From Nocardioides panaciterrulae (GTDB lineage: Bacteria; Actinomycetota; Actinomycetes; Propionibacteriales; Nocardioidaceae), in the NCBI RefSeq assembly GCF_013409645.1, contig NZ_JACCBG010000001.1, positions 1,920,001 to 1,984,000 of the forward strand: a stretch of 64,000 nt of DNA, given 5' to 3'. The notes under the pieces were generated by a model. It made no database searches and was not told where the DNA came from. It saw only the letters and a list, made by a program, of their open reading frames with translations. This document shows, piece after piece, positions 13,931 through 23,822 of this stretch. The position numbers and the translations under genes were made by a program. Every line of letters starts with the position of its first letter. Position 1 is the first letter of the stretch.

Positions 13931-13945
13931 GAAAGGGAACCTTCC

Positions 13946-14305
13946 GTGGCTGGTGGAGGAAACGCTATTCGCGGGAGCCGGGTGGGGGCCGGCCCGATGG
14001 GTGAGGCCGAGCGGGGCGAGGCTGCCCCGCGGCAGGCCGTCACCTACTTCTGCTCCAACGAGCACCGCTCGGTGGTGCCGCTGTCCGTCGAGGCGCAGGT
14101 CCCGGACTCCTGGGACTGCCCGAAGTGCGGCCTGCCGGCCGGTCGGGACGCCGAGAACGCACCGCCGGCGCCGAAGAACGAGCCCTACAAGACGCACCTC
14201 GCCTATGTGAAGGAGCGTCGCTCGGACAAGGAGGCCGCCGACATCCTGGAGGAGGCGCTCCAGCTGCTCCGCTCCCGCCGCAAGTCGGGCGACCTCATCT
14301 TCTGA
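13946..14305 (+). CDS. rbpA: RNA polymerase-binding protein RbpA
   Basis: A 119-residue transcription factor found only in actinobacteria. It binds the sigma factor and core RNA polymerase and stabilises open complexes. The core has the zinc-binding-type pattern YFCSNEHRSVVPLS and WDCPKCGLPAGRD, then the basic linker and sigma-interaction domain (THLAYVKERRSDKEAADILEEAL). The GTG start has an AGAAAGGGAA purine tract upstream. The N-terminal 30 residues are a variable Gly-rich extension. Confidence 0.95.
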   Translation: MAGGGNAIRGSRVGAGPMGEAERGEAAPRQAVTYFCSNEHRSVVPLSVEAQVPDSWDCPKCGLPAGRDAENAPPAPKNEPYKTHLAYVKERRSDKEAADILEEALQLLRSRRKSGDLIF

Positions 14306-14326
14306 TCCTCGGATCCTCTGAGGCGC

Positions 14327-14421
14327 GAGAGGGCACTCGCGTCAACTCTCAGCGCGCTGAGACGGCACTTGTGGCAACTGTCAGGGTGCCGAGCGGGCGA
14401 TCCGGGGAACTCTCCAGCGCC
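14327..14421 (+). repeat. three diverged tandem copies of a 32-bp hairpin repeat (left array)
   Basis: Units at 14327-14358, 14359-14390 and 14391-14421 have period 32, 32 and 31. All begin GAG(A/C)(G/C)GGC and share the core (C/G)AACT(C/G)TC at unit positions 17-24. The first unit can pair CGCG with CGCG around that core; the third can pair GGCG with CGCC. The same unit occurs in inverted orientation at 15491-15564, on the other side of the intervening gene. Confidence 0.75.
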
Positions 14422-14472
14422 GGTGGACGAGCGCCTGTGGATGAGCGCGCGCACGTCGGCCGCGATCTAGGC

Positions 14473-15483
14473 ATGCTGCCGGGCATGAGGAAACCACCTT
14501 CCTGGCTGCCGGATGACCTCGTCTTCCTGGACGACCGGTGCCCGCTTCCGCTCGATGTGCCGTTCACCGCCGACCAGGCGGCTCAACTCGGTGTCTCCCG
14601 GTGGTACTTGCGCATTCTGGTCGACCGCGGCCTGGTCCGCCCCGTGCTCCGGGGCGCCTACGTGGCCGCCCAGGTGCTCGACACCGTCGACGTGCGCGCG
14701 GCCGCGCTGCGCCTGCTCGTGCCGGCGACCGCCGTGGTCACCGACGAGACCGCGGCCTGGCTGCACGGGGTCGACGTGTTGCCCCCGTCCGCGGTGCACA
14801 TGCCTCCTCCGGTCCGCGTCTTCAGCACGGGCGGCTCGCGTCTGCGGCGACCGGAAGTGGCCAGCGGCACCCGTCAGCTCCTGAAGGACGACATCACCGA
14901 GGTGCAGGGCGTCCGTGTCACCACGGCGCTTCGCACCGCCCTCGACCTGGGCCGCGGGCTGCGACGCTTCGCCGCGCTGGCTGCGCTCGACGGGTTCGTC
15001 CGCATCGGCGTGCCGCACGACTCCATCCGCCTGTCGGTCGAGAGGTTCCGGGGAGAGCGGGGGGTCGTCCAGCTCCGCTGGCTGGTTCCGCTGGTGGACG
15101 GGCGCGCCGAGTCACCGGGGGAGTCGTGGCTGCGCCTGCACTGGTACGACGCCGGGCTGCCCCGCCCCGAGCTCCAGTTCTGGGTCTACGACGAGCACGG
15201 GGTGGCGCTCTACCGGCTCGACATCGCCCTTCCCGAGTGCCGGTTCGCGGCGGAGTACGACGGGAAGCAGTTCCACTCGACCGACGAGCATCGGTTGCAT
15301 GACGCGGAGCGTCGTACGTGGCTGGACGAGAAGGGTCGCTGGGTCGTCGAGGTCTTCGAACAGGAGCACGTCTACCCGCGGGACGCCGACCCGACCCCGC
15401 GCCTTCGAGAGGGCGCGAAGATGGCGAGGACTCGCTGCGGCCTGTGGGTCCCCGAGTCCGTCCGGCGCTCGACCGAGGATTGA
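14473..15483 (+). CDS. AbiEi-like N-terminus with DUF559/Vsr-like nuclease domain
   Basis: A 336-residue protein (ATG at 14473, or ATG 14485 four codons later). The N-terminal part, including QAAQLGVSRWYLRILVDRGLVRPVLRGAYV, resembles the winged helix of type IV antitoxin AbiEi-like proteins. The C-terminal part has a PD-(D/E)xK-type layout: E217 in ESWLRLHW, D250 in YRLDIALPE, then E261, D263 and K265 in AAEYDGKQFH, as in DUF559 and Vsr endonucleases. Family membership is by eye; activity is unproven. Arrays of a 32-bp repeat flank the gene in opposite orientations. No toxin partner lies beside it. The gene is not needed by either neighbouring operon and may be mobile. Confidence 0.75.
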   Translation: MLPGMRKPPSWLPDDLVFLDDRCPLPLDVPFTADQAAQLGVSRWYLRILVDRGLVRPVLRGAYVAAQVLDTVDVRAAALRLLVPATAVVTDETAAWLHGVDVLPPSAVHMPPPVRVFSTGGSRLRRPEVASGTRQLLKDDITEVQGVRVTTALRTALDLGRGLRRFAALAALDGFVRIGVPHDSIRLSVERFRGERGVVQLRWLVPLVDGRAESPGESWLRLHWYDAGLPRPELQFWVYDEHGVALYRLDIALPECRFAAEYDGKQFHSTDEHRLHDAERRTWLDEKGRWVVEVFEQEHVYPRDADPTPRLREGAKMARTRCGLWVPESVRRSTED

Positions 15484-15490
15484 CCTGACT

Positions 15491-15564
15491 GCCGTCTCGC
15501 GGGGTTGAGAGTGCCCCCGATCGCCGTCTCGCGGGGTTGAGAGTGCCCCCGATCGCCGTCTCGC
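15491..15564 (-). repeat. two perfect plus one partial copy of the 32-bp hairpin repeat (right array)
   Basis: Positions 15491-15522 and 15523-15554 are identical 32-mers, followed by the first 10 bases of a third at 15555-15564. Read on the minus strand each unit begins GAGACGGCGATCGGGG and contains ACTCTC, matching the left array. CGGGG can pair with CCCCG around a 10-nt loop. The array lies between two convergent genes and could also act as a terminator. Confidence 0.85.
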
Positions 15565-15565
15565 G

Positions 15566-16339
15566 TCAGAGGGCGGAGGCGGCGGCGCGGTCGAGGAACC
15601 AGAGGGTCTCCTCGGAGCCGTGGACGCCGGCGGCGGGGGTCTCGTGGACGTCGCTGGTGCCGAGGGCGCGGGCGACGGCGTCGGCCTTGGCGTCGCCACT
15701 GACCAGGAACCACACCGAGCGAGCGCGGTTCAGGGCGGGGAGGGTCAGGCTGACCCGCAGCGGCGGGGGCTTGGGGGAGTCGAGCACGCCGAGCACGATC
15801 CGGTCGTCGACGTCGAGCTCGGCGTGGTGCGGGAACAGCGAGGCCACGTGACCGTCCGGCCCGACGCCGAGCATCATCACGTCGAACTCACCGCTGCCGT
15901 GCTCGCGCAGGTCGGCGGAGTACGCCGCGGCCGCCGCGTGCACGTCGTCCGCGTCGGCCGTGGAGGCCATCTCGTGCACGTGGGCCGCCTCGACGCCGAC
16001 CGCGTCGAGGAACGCCCGGCGGGCCTGCAGCGCGTTGCGGTCCTCGTCGTCCGGCGCGACGAACCGTTCGTCGCCCCACCAGACCACGACCCGGGCCCAG
16101 TCCACGCCGCTGGCGGGGGAGAGCCGGGCCACCTCGGCGTGCACGGCGTCGGCGATCGAGCCGCCGGTCAGCGCGATCTGCGGGACCCGGCCGGCCGACT
16201 GGGCGTCCGCGAGCCGGCTCAGCAGCTCGCCGGCCACCGACGTGGCCAGCGCCCGGGCGTCCTCGTGGACCTCGACCCGTGGTTCGGGCCGGGGCTCGGG
16301 ACGGCCGCCCGGGACGGTGGCGGTGGGGGGCGGGGTCAT
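15566..16339 (-). CDS. pgl: 6-phosphogluconolactonase
   Basis: Second step of the oxidative pentose-phosphate pathway, 257 residues. ALTGGSIADAVH, VVWWGDERFV, DDEDRNALQARRAFLD and MMLGVGPDGHVASLFP are family signatures of the NagB-like fold. The N-terminus is a low-complexity Pro/Arg/Glu stretch (PEPRPEPR) that looks dispensable. The ATG overlaps the opcA stop (ATGA). It is the last gene of the tkt-tal-pgi-zwf-opcA-pgl operon. Confidence 0.95.
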   Translation of the reverse strand: MTPPPTATVPGGRPEPRPEPRVEVHEDARALATSVAGELLSRLADAQSAGRVPQIALTGGSIADAVHAEVARLSPASGVDWARVVVWWGDERFVAPDDEDRNALQARRAFLDAVGVEAAHVHEMASTADADDVHAAAAAYSADLREHGSGEFDVMMLGVGPDGHVASLFPHHAELDVDDRIVLGVLDSPKPPPLRVSLTLPALNRARSVWFLVSGDAKADAVARALGTSDVHETPAAGVHGSEETLWFLDRAAASAL

Positions 16340-17247
16340 AGCTGCACCTGCATCTTCGCCAGTCGCTTCGCCGTGGCGGCGTAGACGTCGTCCTCGTCCA
16401 GCCGGCGCAGCTCCTCGGCGAGCAGCTCGGGGAGCTCCCGGCGCTTGAGCGCGATCGGGCGGTCCGGCCGGCCCGGCGAGGTGAAGGTGGCCAGCCGGCC
16501 GTCGGGCCGGGCGATCCGGATCGGGCCCTCCTTGGTCTCCAGCACCACCTCGGTGAGGCCGGGTCCGTCGGTGACGACCCGGGTCACCTCGACGCGGAGC
16601 CGGTCGCGCAGCCAGGCCTCGAGGAGGTCGGCGCTCGGGCTGATCCGCTCCGCCGAGATCGACGCTCCGGAGACCTTGAGCGGGTGCTGGTCCAGCGCCG
16701 CCGCCAGCAGCGCGCGCCAGGGCGTCAGCCGGGTCCAGGCCAGGTCGGTGTTGCCGGGGGCGTAGGCCGCGCACTGCTGGTGGATGGCCCGCGCCTTGTT
16801 GCGGCGGGCGGCCGCGGCATCGGTGATCCGCCGCTTCGCCAGGGCACCGAGCGGGTCGGTGGCCGGGTCCTCCGGCGGATGGCAGGGCCACCAGATCGCC
16901 ACGGGGGAGTCCGGCAGCAGCAGCGGGAGCACCACGGACTCCGGGTGCTTGACGACCTCGCCGCGCAACCGGATCAGTGCGGTCTCGCCGCTCCAGCCGT
17001 TGCCGGTGCCCACCTGGGCGTTGACCTCCGGGGCGCCGCGGCCGTCGCCGAGGATCACGCCCAGCACCCGCGCCGGGTGCTCGTGCGAGGCCCGCTGGGC
17101 GGCCTTCATCGCGGAGTCGGACTCGTCCTCCTCGACGACGATGATCAGCGTCATCACCATGCCCATCGCGGGGCTGCCCGCGCGGGTGCGGGCGCGGACG
17201 AACTCCGCCGCGATCGCCGAGGAGTTGGTGTCGGTGAGCTCTATCAA
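16336..17247 (-). CDS. opcA: glucose-6-phosphate dehydrogenase assembly protein OpcA
   Basis: A 303-residue protein needed for full activity of glucose-6-phosphate dehydrogenase in actinobacteria and cyanobacteria. Conserved stretches include VVEEDESDSAMKAAQRAS, LPDSPVAIWWPCHPP and DLAWTRLTPWRALLAAALD. The start is an uncommon TTG at 17247; it is supported by GGAGG about 6 nt upstream and by a 4-nt overlap with the zwf stop (TTGA). The second codon, ATA, is rare in this genome. Confidence 0.93.
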   Translation of the reverse strand: MIELTDTNSSAIAAEFVRARTRAGSPAMGMVMTLIIVVEEDESDSAMKAAQRASHEHPARVLGVILGDGRGAPEVNAQVGTGNGWSGETALIRLRGEVVKHPESVVLPLLLPDSPVAIWWPCHPPEDPATDPLGALAKRRITDAAAARRNKARAIHQQCAAYAPGNTDLAWTRLTPWRALLAAALDQHPLKVSGASISAERISPSADLLEAWLRDRLRVEVTRVVTDGPGLTEVVLETKEGPIRIARPDGRLATFTSPGRPDRPIALKRRELPELLAEELRRLDEDDVYAATAKRLAKMQVQL

Positions 17248-18767
17248 GGTCGCCTCCAGACCCGTCCGTCACGGGCCAGCATCTTGTCCGCGGACTCCGG
17301 GCCCCACGTGCCGGAGGGATACTGCTCCGGCTTCCCCTTCTTGGCCCAGTGCTCGAGGATCGGGTCCAGGATCTTCCAGGACAGCTCGACCTCCTCGTGG
17401 CGGGGGAACAGCGGCGGATCCCCGAGCAGCACGTCGAGGATCAGCCGCTCGTAGGCCTCCGGGCTGGACTCCACGAACGAGCCGCCGTAGACGAAGTCCA
17501 TGTTGACGTCGCGGATCTCCATCGCGGTGCCGGGCACCTTCGACCCGAAGCGGATCGTCATGCCCTCGTCGGGCTGCACCCGGATCACCAGGGCGTTCTG
17601 GGTCAGCTCCTCGGTCGAGGTCGACGAGAACGGCAGGTGCGGCGCGCGCTTGAAGACCACCGCCACCTCGGTGACCCGGCGGCCGAGTCGCTTGCCGGTG
17701 CGCAGGTAGAACGGCACCCCGGCCCACCGGCGGGTGTCCACGCCGAGCGTCACCGCGGCGTACGTCTCGGTGGTCGAGGTCTTGCGGATGCCCTCCTCCT
17801 CGAGGAAGCCGGGCACCTTCTCGCCGCCGGCCCAGCCGGGGGCGTACTGGCCGCGCGCGGTGGTCAGGTCCAGCCGGCGGGGGAGCACCACGCTGGAGAG
17901 CACCTTCTGCTTCTCGATGCGCAGGCTCTCGGCGTCGAACGACGTCGGCTCCTCCATCGCCACCAGCGACATCAGCTGCAGCAGGTGGTTCTGGATGACG
18001 TCGCGGGCGGCGCCGATGCCGTCGTAGTAGCCGGCGCGTCCGCCGATGCCGATGTCCTCGGCCATCGTGATCTGCACGTGGTCGACGTAGTTGGCGTTCC
18101 AGATCGGCTCGAAGAGCTCGTTGGCGAACCGCATCGCCAAGATGTTCTGGACCGTCTCCTTGCCGAGGTAGTGATCGATCCGGAAGACCGAGCCCGACGG
18201 GAAGACCTGGCCGAGCACGTCGTTGAGCTCGCGGGCGGACTCCAGGTCGTGGCCGAACGGCTTCTCGACCACCACCCGCCGCCACGAGCCGTTGCGCTCC
18301 TCGGCGAGGCCGTGCTCCTTGAGCTGGCCGACGACGGCACCGAAGAACCCAGGCGGGATCGCGAGGTAGAAGGCGTGGTTGCCGCCGGTGCCGCGGTCCA
18401 CGTCGAGCTCCTCGATCGTACGGCGGAGCCGGTCGAAGGCCTGGTCGTCGTCGAAGTCGCCCGGCACGAACCGGAACCCCTCGGCGAGCTGCTGCCAGAC
18501 CTCCTCACGGAACTCGGTGCGCGCGTGGGCCTTCACCGAGTCGTGCACGATCTGCGCGAAGTCCTGGTGGGCCCAGTCGCGCCGGGCGAACCCGACCAGA
18601 CTGAAGCCGGGGGGCAGGAGCCCCCGGTTGGCCAGGTCGTAGATCGCCGGCATCACCTTCTTGCGCGACAGGTCGCCGGTGACGCCGAAGAGCACCATGC
18701 CGCAGGGCCCGGCGATGCGGGGCAGCCGGCGGTCCTCCGGGTCGCGCAGCGGGTTGGTCCAGGTCAC
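17244..18767 (-). CDS. zwf: glucose-6-phosphate 1-dehydrogenase
   Basis: A 507-residue enzyme producing NADPH and 6-phosphogluconolactone. The coenzyme motif is FGVTGDLSRKKVMPAIYDLA; the catalytic region RIDHYLGKETVQNILAMRFAN contains the substrate Lys and the His base region; KPFGHDLESARELN is also conserved. The GTG start overlaps the pgi stop (GTGA). OpcA, its assembly partner, follows directly. Confidence 0.96.
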   Translation of the reverse strand: MTWTNPLRDPEDRRLPRIAGPCGMVLFGVTGDLSRKKVMPAIYDLANRGLLPPGFSLVGFARRDWAHQDFAQIVHDSVKAHARTEFREEVWQQLAEGFRFVPGDFDDDQAFDRLRRTIEELDVDRGTGGNHAFYLAIPPGFFGAVVGQLKEHGLAEERNGSWRRVVVEKPFGHDLESARELNDVLGQVFPSGSVFRIDHYLGKETVQNILAMRFANELFEPIWNANYVDHVQITMAEDIGIGGRAGYYDGIGAARDVIQNHLLQLMSLVAMEEPTSFDAESLRIEKQKVLSSVVLPRRLDLTTARGQYAPGWAGGEKVPGFLEEEGIRKTSTTETYAAVTLGVDTRRWAGVPFYLRTGKRLGRRVTEVAVVFKRAPHLPFSSTSTEELTQNALVIRVQPDEGMTIRFGSKVPGTAMEIRDVNMDFVYGGSFVESSPEAYERLILDVLLGDPPLFPRHEEVELSWKILDPILEHWAKKGKPEQYPSGTWGPESADKMLARDGRVWRRP

Positions 18768-20425
18768 GAGAGCACCTTCCGCAGCCCGGCGAGGTCGCCG
18801 GGGCCGCTGACGTGGAGACGGAGCACGGGTCGCCCCTTGCCGGCCAGCACCTGGCCGTCCCCGACCGCCTGCGCGGTCAGGAACTCCTGGAACGTGAACG
18901 GCCGGTCGGGCACCGCGAGGTCCGCCTCGGGCTGGCCGGTGACCTGCAGGTAGACCCCGGTGCCGGGGCCGCCCTTGTGGTACTGGCCGGTGGAGTGCAG
19001 GAAGCGCGGCCCCCACCCGAACGTGACCGGTCGGCCGGTACGCCGGGCCAGCGTGGCGCGGGTGCCCGCGAGGTCGGCGTCGCGGTGCCGGTCGAGGTAG
19101 GCCTGAACCGCGAGGTAGCCGTGGTCGGGGTCGAGCCGCTCGAGCAGCGCCGCCACCGCGTCGGCCACCGTGCTGGTGCCCTCGGGCAACCAGCCCTCGG
19201 AGGCGTAGACGGTCACCGCTCCGTCGACGAACACCGGGGTCGGCTCCGAGCCGCCGCCGTCGAGCATCTCGCGGGCGGCGGCCTTCGCGCTCTCCACGTC
19301 GGGCTGGTCGAACGGGTTGATCCCGATCACCCGGCCGGCCACCGCGGTGGCGTACTCCCACAGCAGCAGCTGGGCCCCGAGCGGCGCGTCGACGTGGACG
19401 CCCCACCCCGACGCGGGCGTCAGGTCCGGGCCGAACGCGAAGGTGGAGCCGAAGGTGGCCAGCACCTCGTCGGCGGTGCTGGGGGAGAAGCCGGGCGCGT
19501 CGAGGGCCTCCACGCCCACCGGCAGGATGCCCTTGCCCTCCTTGCCGGTGGACTCCGCGATCAATTGCTCGGCCCAGTCGCCGAACCCGGCGTACGACGC
19601 CCCCGAGCTCGCGAGCGCGACCTTGTCGACCCCGGCCAGGGCGGCCGCGCCGAGCAGCGCCCCGAGCCGCAGGCCCGGGTTGTCGACCGAGTCCGCCTCG
19701 AGGGCCGGCCGGATCGTCGCGGCCTGGTCGAGCAGCCCGGCGATGTCGGCGCCGGCGAGGCCGCTCGGCACCAGCCCGAAGGCGGTCAGCGCCGAGTAGC
19801 GTCCGCCGACCTCGGGATCGGCCAGGAACACCTGGTAGCCGGCGTCCCGGGCGAGCTCCTCGAGGGGGGAGCCGGGGTCGGTGACGACCACGATCCGCTC
19901 CGCCGGGTCGATGCCGGCGTCGCGGAACGCCTTCTCGAAGGCCCGCCGCTGACTGTCGGTCTCGACGGTGCCGCCGGACTTGGAGGAGACCACGACGACG
20001 GTCTCGGCGAGCCGGTCCTCCAGGGACCTGCGCACGAAGTCGGGGTCGGAGGAGTCGAGCACGTCGAGCTCGACGCCGGCGGCCTCGCAGATCACCTCGG
20101 GCGCCAGCGAGGAGCCGCCCATCCCGCAGAGCACGACCTTGGCCAGGCCGCGGTCACGGCAGTCGGCCTGCAGGCCCGCGATCCGGTCGACCAGCGGGCG
20201 TGAGGCCTCGGGCAGCGCGACCCAGGACAGTCGCTTGCCCGCCTCCTCCTCGGCGGCCGGTCCCCACAGTGTGGGGTCCTGGGCGGCGATGCGGCCGGCG
20301 ACCCGGTCGGCCACCAGCCGCTCCACCGTCGAGGCGAACGCCTTCTCGTCGGGGTAGCCGAAGAACAGCTCGAACGCCGCTCCGGTCCCCTCCTCCTTCA
20401 CGGTGCTCCAAGCCGTCTCGCTCAT
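18764..20425 (-). CDS. pgi: glucose-6-phosphate isomerase, SIS-type short form
   Basis: A 553-residue isomerase of glucose 6-phosphate and fructose 6-phosphate. The SIS-domain motifs are [12 protein letters not shown] and [12 protein letters not shown], with later [13 protein letters not shown] and [14 protein letters not shown]. This is the type of Pgi that forms the C-terminal half of fused transaldolase/Pgi proteins, rather than the E. coli type. The ATG overlaps the tal stop by 4 nt, so the two occupy the same order as in the fusions but remain separate proteins. Confidence 0.92.
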   Translation of the reverse strand: MSETAWSTVKEEGTGAAFELFFGYPDEKAFASTVERLVADRVAGRIAAQDPTLWGPAAEEEAGKRLSWVALPEASRPLVDRIAGLQADCRDRGLAKVVLCGMGGSSLAPEVICEAAGVELDVLDSSDPDFVRRSLEDRLAETVVVVSSKSGGTVETDSQRRAFEKAFRDAGIDPAERIVVVTDPGSPLEELARDAGYQVFLADPEVGGRYSALTAFGLVPSGLAGADIAGLLDQAATIRPALEADSVDNPGLRLGALLGAAALAGVDKVALASSGASYAGFGDWAEQLIAESTGKEGKGILPVGVEALDAPGFSPSTADEVLATFGSTFAFGPDLTPASGWGVHVDAPLGAQLLLWEYATAVAGRVIGINPFDQPDVESAKAAAREMLDGGGSEPTPVFVDGAVTVYASEGWLPEGTSTVADAVAALLERLDPDHGYLAVQAYLDRHRDADLAGTRATLARRTGRPVTFGWGPRFLHSTGQYHKGGPGTGVYLQVTGQPEADLAVPDRPFTFQEFLTAQAVGDGQVLAGKGRPVLRLHVSGPGDLAGLRKVLS

Positions 20426-21537
20426 TCGCCGCCCTGTCCTGCCTTCTCCATCTGGCCGGAGACGGTCTCGACCAGCTCGGTCCAGGACTTCTTGAACTTG
20501 TCCACGCCCTCGTGCTCGAGCACGAGCAGGACGTCCTCGAAGTCGACGCCGATGTCGGCGAGCCGGTCGAAGACCTGCTGGGCCTCGCCGCCGGTGCCGG
20601 TGACGACGTCGCCGCGGAGCTCGCCGTGGTCGGCGAAGGCCTCCATGGTCTTCTCGGGCATCGTGTTGACCGTGCCCGGCACGACCAGCTCGGTGACGTA
20701 GAGGGTGTCGGAGTAGGCCTGGTTCTTCACGCCGGTCGACGCCCACAGCGGCCGCTGCGGGTTGGCCCCCGCGTCCGCGAGGAGCTTCCAGCGGTCGGAG
20801 GCGATGACCTCCTCGAAGGCCGCGTAGGCGAGCCGGGCGTTGGCCACCGCCGCCATGCCCTTGAGCGCCTCGGCCTCCTCGCCGCCGATCGACTCCAGGC
20901 GCTTGTCCACCTCGGTGTCGACCCGGGAGACGAAGAACGAGGCGACCGAGTGGATCCGGTCGAGGTCGAGGCCGGCGTCGCGCGCCTGCTCCAGGCCCGC
21001 GAGGTAGGCGTCCATCACCTCGCGGTAGCGCTCGATGCCGAAGATCAACGTGACGTTGACGCTGATGCCCTCGGCGACCGCCGCGGTGATCGCCGGCAGC
21101 CCCTCCTTGGTGGCGGGGATCTTGATCAGCACGTTGGGCCGGTCCACCGCGCTCCACAGCGCCCGCGCCGAGGCCATGGTGCCCTCGGTGTCGTTGGCCA
21201 GGTCGGGCTCGACCTCGATGGAGACGCGGCCGTCGGCCGGGTGCTCGGCGTGCACCGGCGCCATGATGTCGCAGGCGTTGCGCACGTCCTCGGTGGTGAG
21301 CTCGAAGACGACCCGGTCGACGTCCTTGCCCTCCTCGACGAGCCGGCGCACCTGGTCGTCGTAGCGCTCCCCGTCGGCGATCGCGCCGGCGAAGATCGTG
21401 GGGTTCGTGGTGACGCCCACGACGGACTTCTCCTTGACGAGGTCGGCCAGGTTGCCGGTCTCGATCCGTTCGCGCGAGAGGTCGTCGAGCCAGATCGACA
21501 CCCCCGCGTCCGCAAGGGCCTTCAGACGGTCACTCAT
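20422..21537 (-). CDS. tal: transaldolase
   Basis: Non-oxidative pentose-phosphate enzyme of 371 residues. [12 protein letters not shown] and [14 protein letters not shown] are at the N-terminus. [15 protein letters not shown] holds the Schiff-base Lys region, and [18 protein letters not shown] is the conserved barrel strand. GGAGGAACTG before the ATG gives a strong ribosome-binding site. A 69-bp gap separates it from tkt. Confidence 0.95.
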   Translation of the reverse strand: MSDRLKALADAGVSIWLDDLSRERIETGNLADLVKEKSVVGVTTNPTIFAGAIADGERYDDQVRRLVEEGKDVDRVVFELTTEDVRNACDIMAPVHAEHPADGRVSIEVEPDLANDTEGTMASARALWSAVDRPNVLIKIPATKEGLPAITAAVAEGISVNVTLIFGIERYREVMDAYLAGLEQARDAGLDLDRIHSVASFFVSRVDTEVDKRLESIGGEEAEALKGMAAVANARLAYAAFEEVIASDRWKLLADAGANPQRPLWASTGVKNQAYSDTLYVTELVVPGTVNTMPEKTMEAFADHGELRGDVVTGTGGEAQQVFDRLADIGVDFEDVLLVLEHEGVDKFKKSWTELVETVSGQMEKAGQGGE

Positions 21538-21606
21538 CAGTTCCTCCCTGAGCTCTGTTCACGTACAAGTCGTACCCCCGTGGTGTCCGCCCCAACCGGG
21601 ACGGGC

Positions 21607-23718
21607 TCAGCTGCTGATGCGCAGGCTGTCGCGGGCGGCGTCGGCCACCGCCTCGGCGGTGATGCCGTACTCCTGGAAGATCCGGGCGTAGTCGGCCGAC
21701 GCGCCGTAGGTGTCGATCGACACGATCCGGCCGTGGTCGCCGACGATCTCGCGCCAGCCCTGGGCCACGCCCGCCTCGACCGAGACCCGCGCCTTCACGG
21801 TGGGCGGGATCACGGTCTCGCGGTAGGACGGCTCCTGCTCGTCGAACCACTCGCGGCAGGGCATCGAGACGACCCGCGCCCGCACGCCGTCGGCCGCGAG
21901 GAGCTCGCGGGCCGCGACCGCGACCTGGACCTCCGAGCCCGTGGCGACCAGGACCACGTCCGGCAGCCCGCCGCCCGCGTCGACCAGCACGTAGCCGCCG
22001 CGGTGCACGTTGGAGGTGTCGGACCAGTGCTCGCCGTCGACCTCGCCGCGCGGGAAGACCGGCACGTTCTGGCGGGTCAGGGCGATCCCGGCCGGGTGGT
22101 CGGTGCGCCGGAGCACGGCGTGCCAGGCGGCGGCGGTCTCGTTGGCATCGGCGGGGCGGACCACGTCGAGGCCCGGGATCGCCCGCAGCGCGGCGAGGTG
22201 CTCGATCGGCTGGTGGGTCGGACCGTCCTCACCGAGGCCGATCGAGTCGTGGGTCCACACGTAGGTGACCGGCAGGCCCATCAGGGCGGCCAGCCGGACC
22301 GAGCCGCGCATGTAGTCGGAGAAGGTGAGGAAGGTCCCGCCGAAGACGCGGGTGCCCCCGTGCAACGTGATGCCGTTCAGGATCGCGCCCATGCCGTGCT
22401 CGCGGATGCCGAAGTGCAGCACCCGGCCGGCGTACGGGTCGCCCGACCACTGATCGGTCGAGCGCCCCTGGGGGATGAACGAGCTCGCGCCCTCGATGGT
22501 GGTGTTGTTGGACTCCGCCAGGTCGGCCGAGCCGCCCCACAGCTCGGGCATCAGCTTCGCGACCGCGTTGATGACCGCGCCGGAGGCCTTGCGGGTGGCG
22601 ACGCCCTTCGGGTCGGCGTCGAAGGTCGGCAGCGCCCGCTCCAGGCCCTCGGGCAGGGCGCGGGTCTGCATCCGCTCCCAGGTCGCGAGGACCTCGGGGG
22701 AGGCGCCCTTCTTCCAGGCCTCGAACCGCTCCTGCCACTCGGCCTGCCACTTCTTGCCGCGCTCGACCAGCGAGCGGGTGTGGGCGAAGACGTCGGCCGG
22801 CACGTCGAACTGCTTCGCGGGGTCGAGGCCGAGCACCTTCTTGGTGGCCGCGACCTCGTCCTCGCCGAGCGCCGAGCCGTGCGCCTTGCCGGTGCCCTGG
22901 GCGTCCGGGGCCGGCCAGGCGATGATGGTCTTGAGCACGATCAGGCTCGGCCGGTCGGTGACCGCCTCGGCGGCGCGGACCGCGGCGTACAGCTCGGGGA
23001 CGTCCTCGGTGTACTCGGTCCCGTCGTTGGTCCAGTCGACGGTCTGGACGTGCCAGCCGTAGGCCTCGTAGCGCTTCGCGACGTCCTCGGTGAAGGCCAC
23101 GTCGGTGTCGCCCTCGATCGAGATCCGGTTGTCGTCGTAGATGAGGGTCAGGTTGCCCAGCTGCTGGGTCCCGGCGATCGAGGAGGCCTCGGCGCTGACG
23201 CCCTCCTCGAGGTCGCCGTCGCTGCAGATGGCGTAGACGTGGTGGTCGAAGACGGACCCGCCGTCACCGGCCTGGGGGTCGAGCAGGCCGCGCTCGCGAC
23301 GGGCGGCCATCGCCATGCCGACGGCGTTGCCGACGCCCTGGCCCAGCGGGCCGGTGGTCGTCTCGACGCCCGCGGTGTGGCCGTACTCGGGGTGGCCGGG
23401 GGTCTTGCTGCCCCAGGTCCGCAGCGACTTGATGTCCTCCAGCTCCAGGCCCCAGCCGCCGAGGAACAGCTGCAGGTAGAGCGTGATCGAGCTGTGCCCC
23501 GCGGAGAGGACGAACCGGTCCCGGGCGGGCCAGTTGGGGTCCGCCGGGTTGTGACGCATCACCTTCTGGAAGAGCAGGTACGCCGCGGGCGCGAGGCTCA
23601 TCGCGGTCCCGGGGTGGCCGTTGCCGACCTTCTGCACCGCGTCCATGGCCAGGGCGCGGACGGTGTCCACCGCCTTCTCGTCCAGGTCGGTCCAGTCCAG
23701 CTCAGGGGCTCTGCTCAC
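21607..23718 (-). CDS. tkt: transketolase
   Basis: A thiamine-diphosphate enzyme of 703 residues that moves two-carbon units between sugars. [36 protein letters not shown] and the ThDP/Mg motif [19 protein letters not shown] (DG...) are in the first domain. [19 protein letters not shown] and [12 protein letters not shown] are in the pyrimidine domain. The GTG start has GAGAGGA upstream. It is the first gene of the pentose-phosphate operon, read divergently from ctaB. Confidence 0.96.
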   Translation of the reverse strand: MSRAPELDWTDLDEKAVDTVRALAMDAVQKVGNGHPGTAMSLAPAAYLLFQKVMRHNPADPNWPARDRFVLSAGHSSITLYLQLFLGGWGLELEDIKSLRTWGSKTPGHPEYGHTAGVETTTGPLGQGVGNAVGMAMAARRERGLLDPQAGDGGSVFDHHVYAICSDGDLEEGVSAEASSIAGTQQLGNLTLIYDDNRISIEGDTDVAFTEDVAKRYEAYGWHVQTVDWTNDGTEYTEDVPELYAAVRAAEAVTDRPSLIVLKTIIAWPAPDAQGTGKAHGSALGEDEVAATKKVLGLDPAKQFDVPADVFAHTRSLVERGKKWQAEWQERFEAWKKGASPEVLATWERMQTRALPEGLERALPTFDADPKGVATRKASGAVINAVAKLMPELWGGSADLAESNNTTIEGASSFIPQGRSTDQWSGDPYAGRVLHFGIREHGMGAILNGITLHGGTRVFGGTFLTFSDYMRGSVRLAALMGLPVTYVWTHDSIGLGEDGPTHQPIEHLAALRAIPGLDVVRPADANETAAAWHAVLRRTDHPAGIALTRQNVPVFPRGEVDGEHWSDTSNVHRGGYVLVDAGGGLPDVVLVATGSEVQVAVAARELLAADGVRARVVSMPCREWFDEQEPSYRETVIPPTVKARVSVEAGVAQGWREIVGDHGRIVSIDTYGASADYARIFQEYGITAEAVADAARDSLRISS

Positions 23719-23796
23719 GGGGATCCTCTCGATGGCTGCGCCTGCCGATCCGGGGAAGGGTCGAACGTCACAGGCGTGGGGGCTCAGGCAGAGCCG

Positions 23797-23822
23797 AGCC
23801 TACTCACCCGGCGCGATACGAT
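23797..23822. promoter_or_regulatory. divergent candidate -10 boxes for tkt and ctaB
   Basis: On the minus strand TAGGCT (23802-23797) points towards tkt with a leader of about 70 nt. On the plus strand TACGAT (23817-23822) points towards ctaB with a leader of about 45 nt. Both genes also have Shine-Dalgarno sequences. The -35 elements are not clear. Confidence 0.35.

Noticed and set aside
15491..15564. CRISPR-like array
   Set aside because: The 32-bp units are directly adjacent with no spacers between them, and no cas gene is present.
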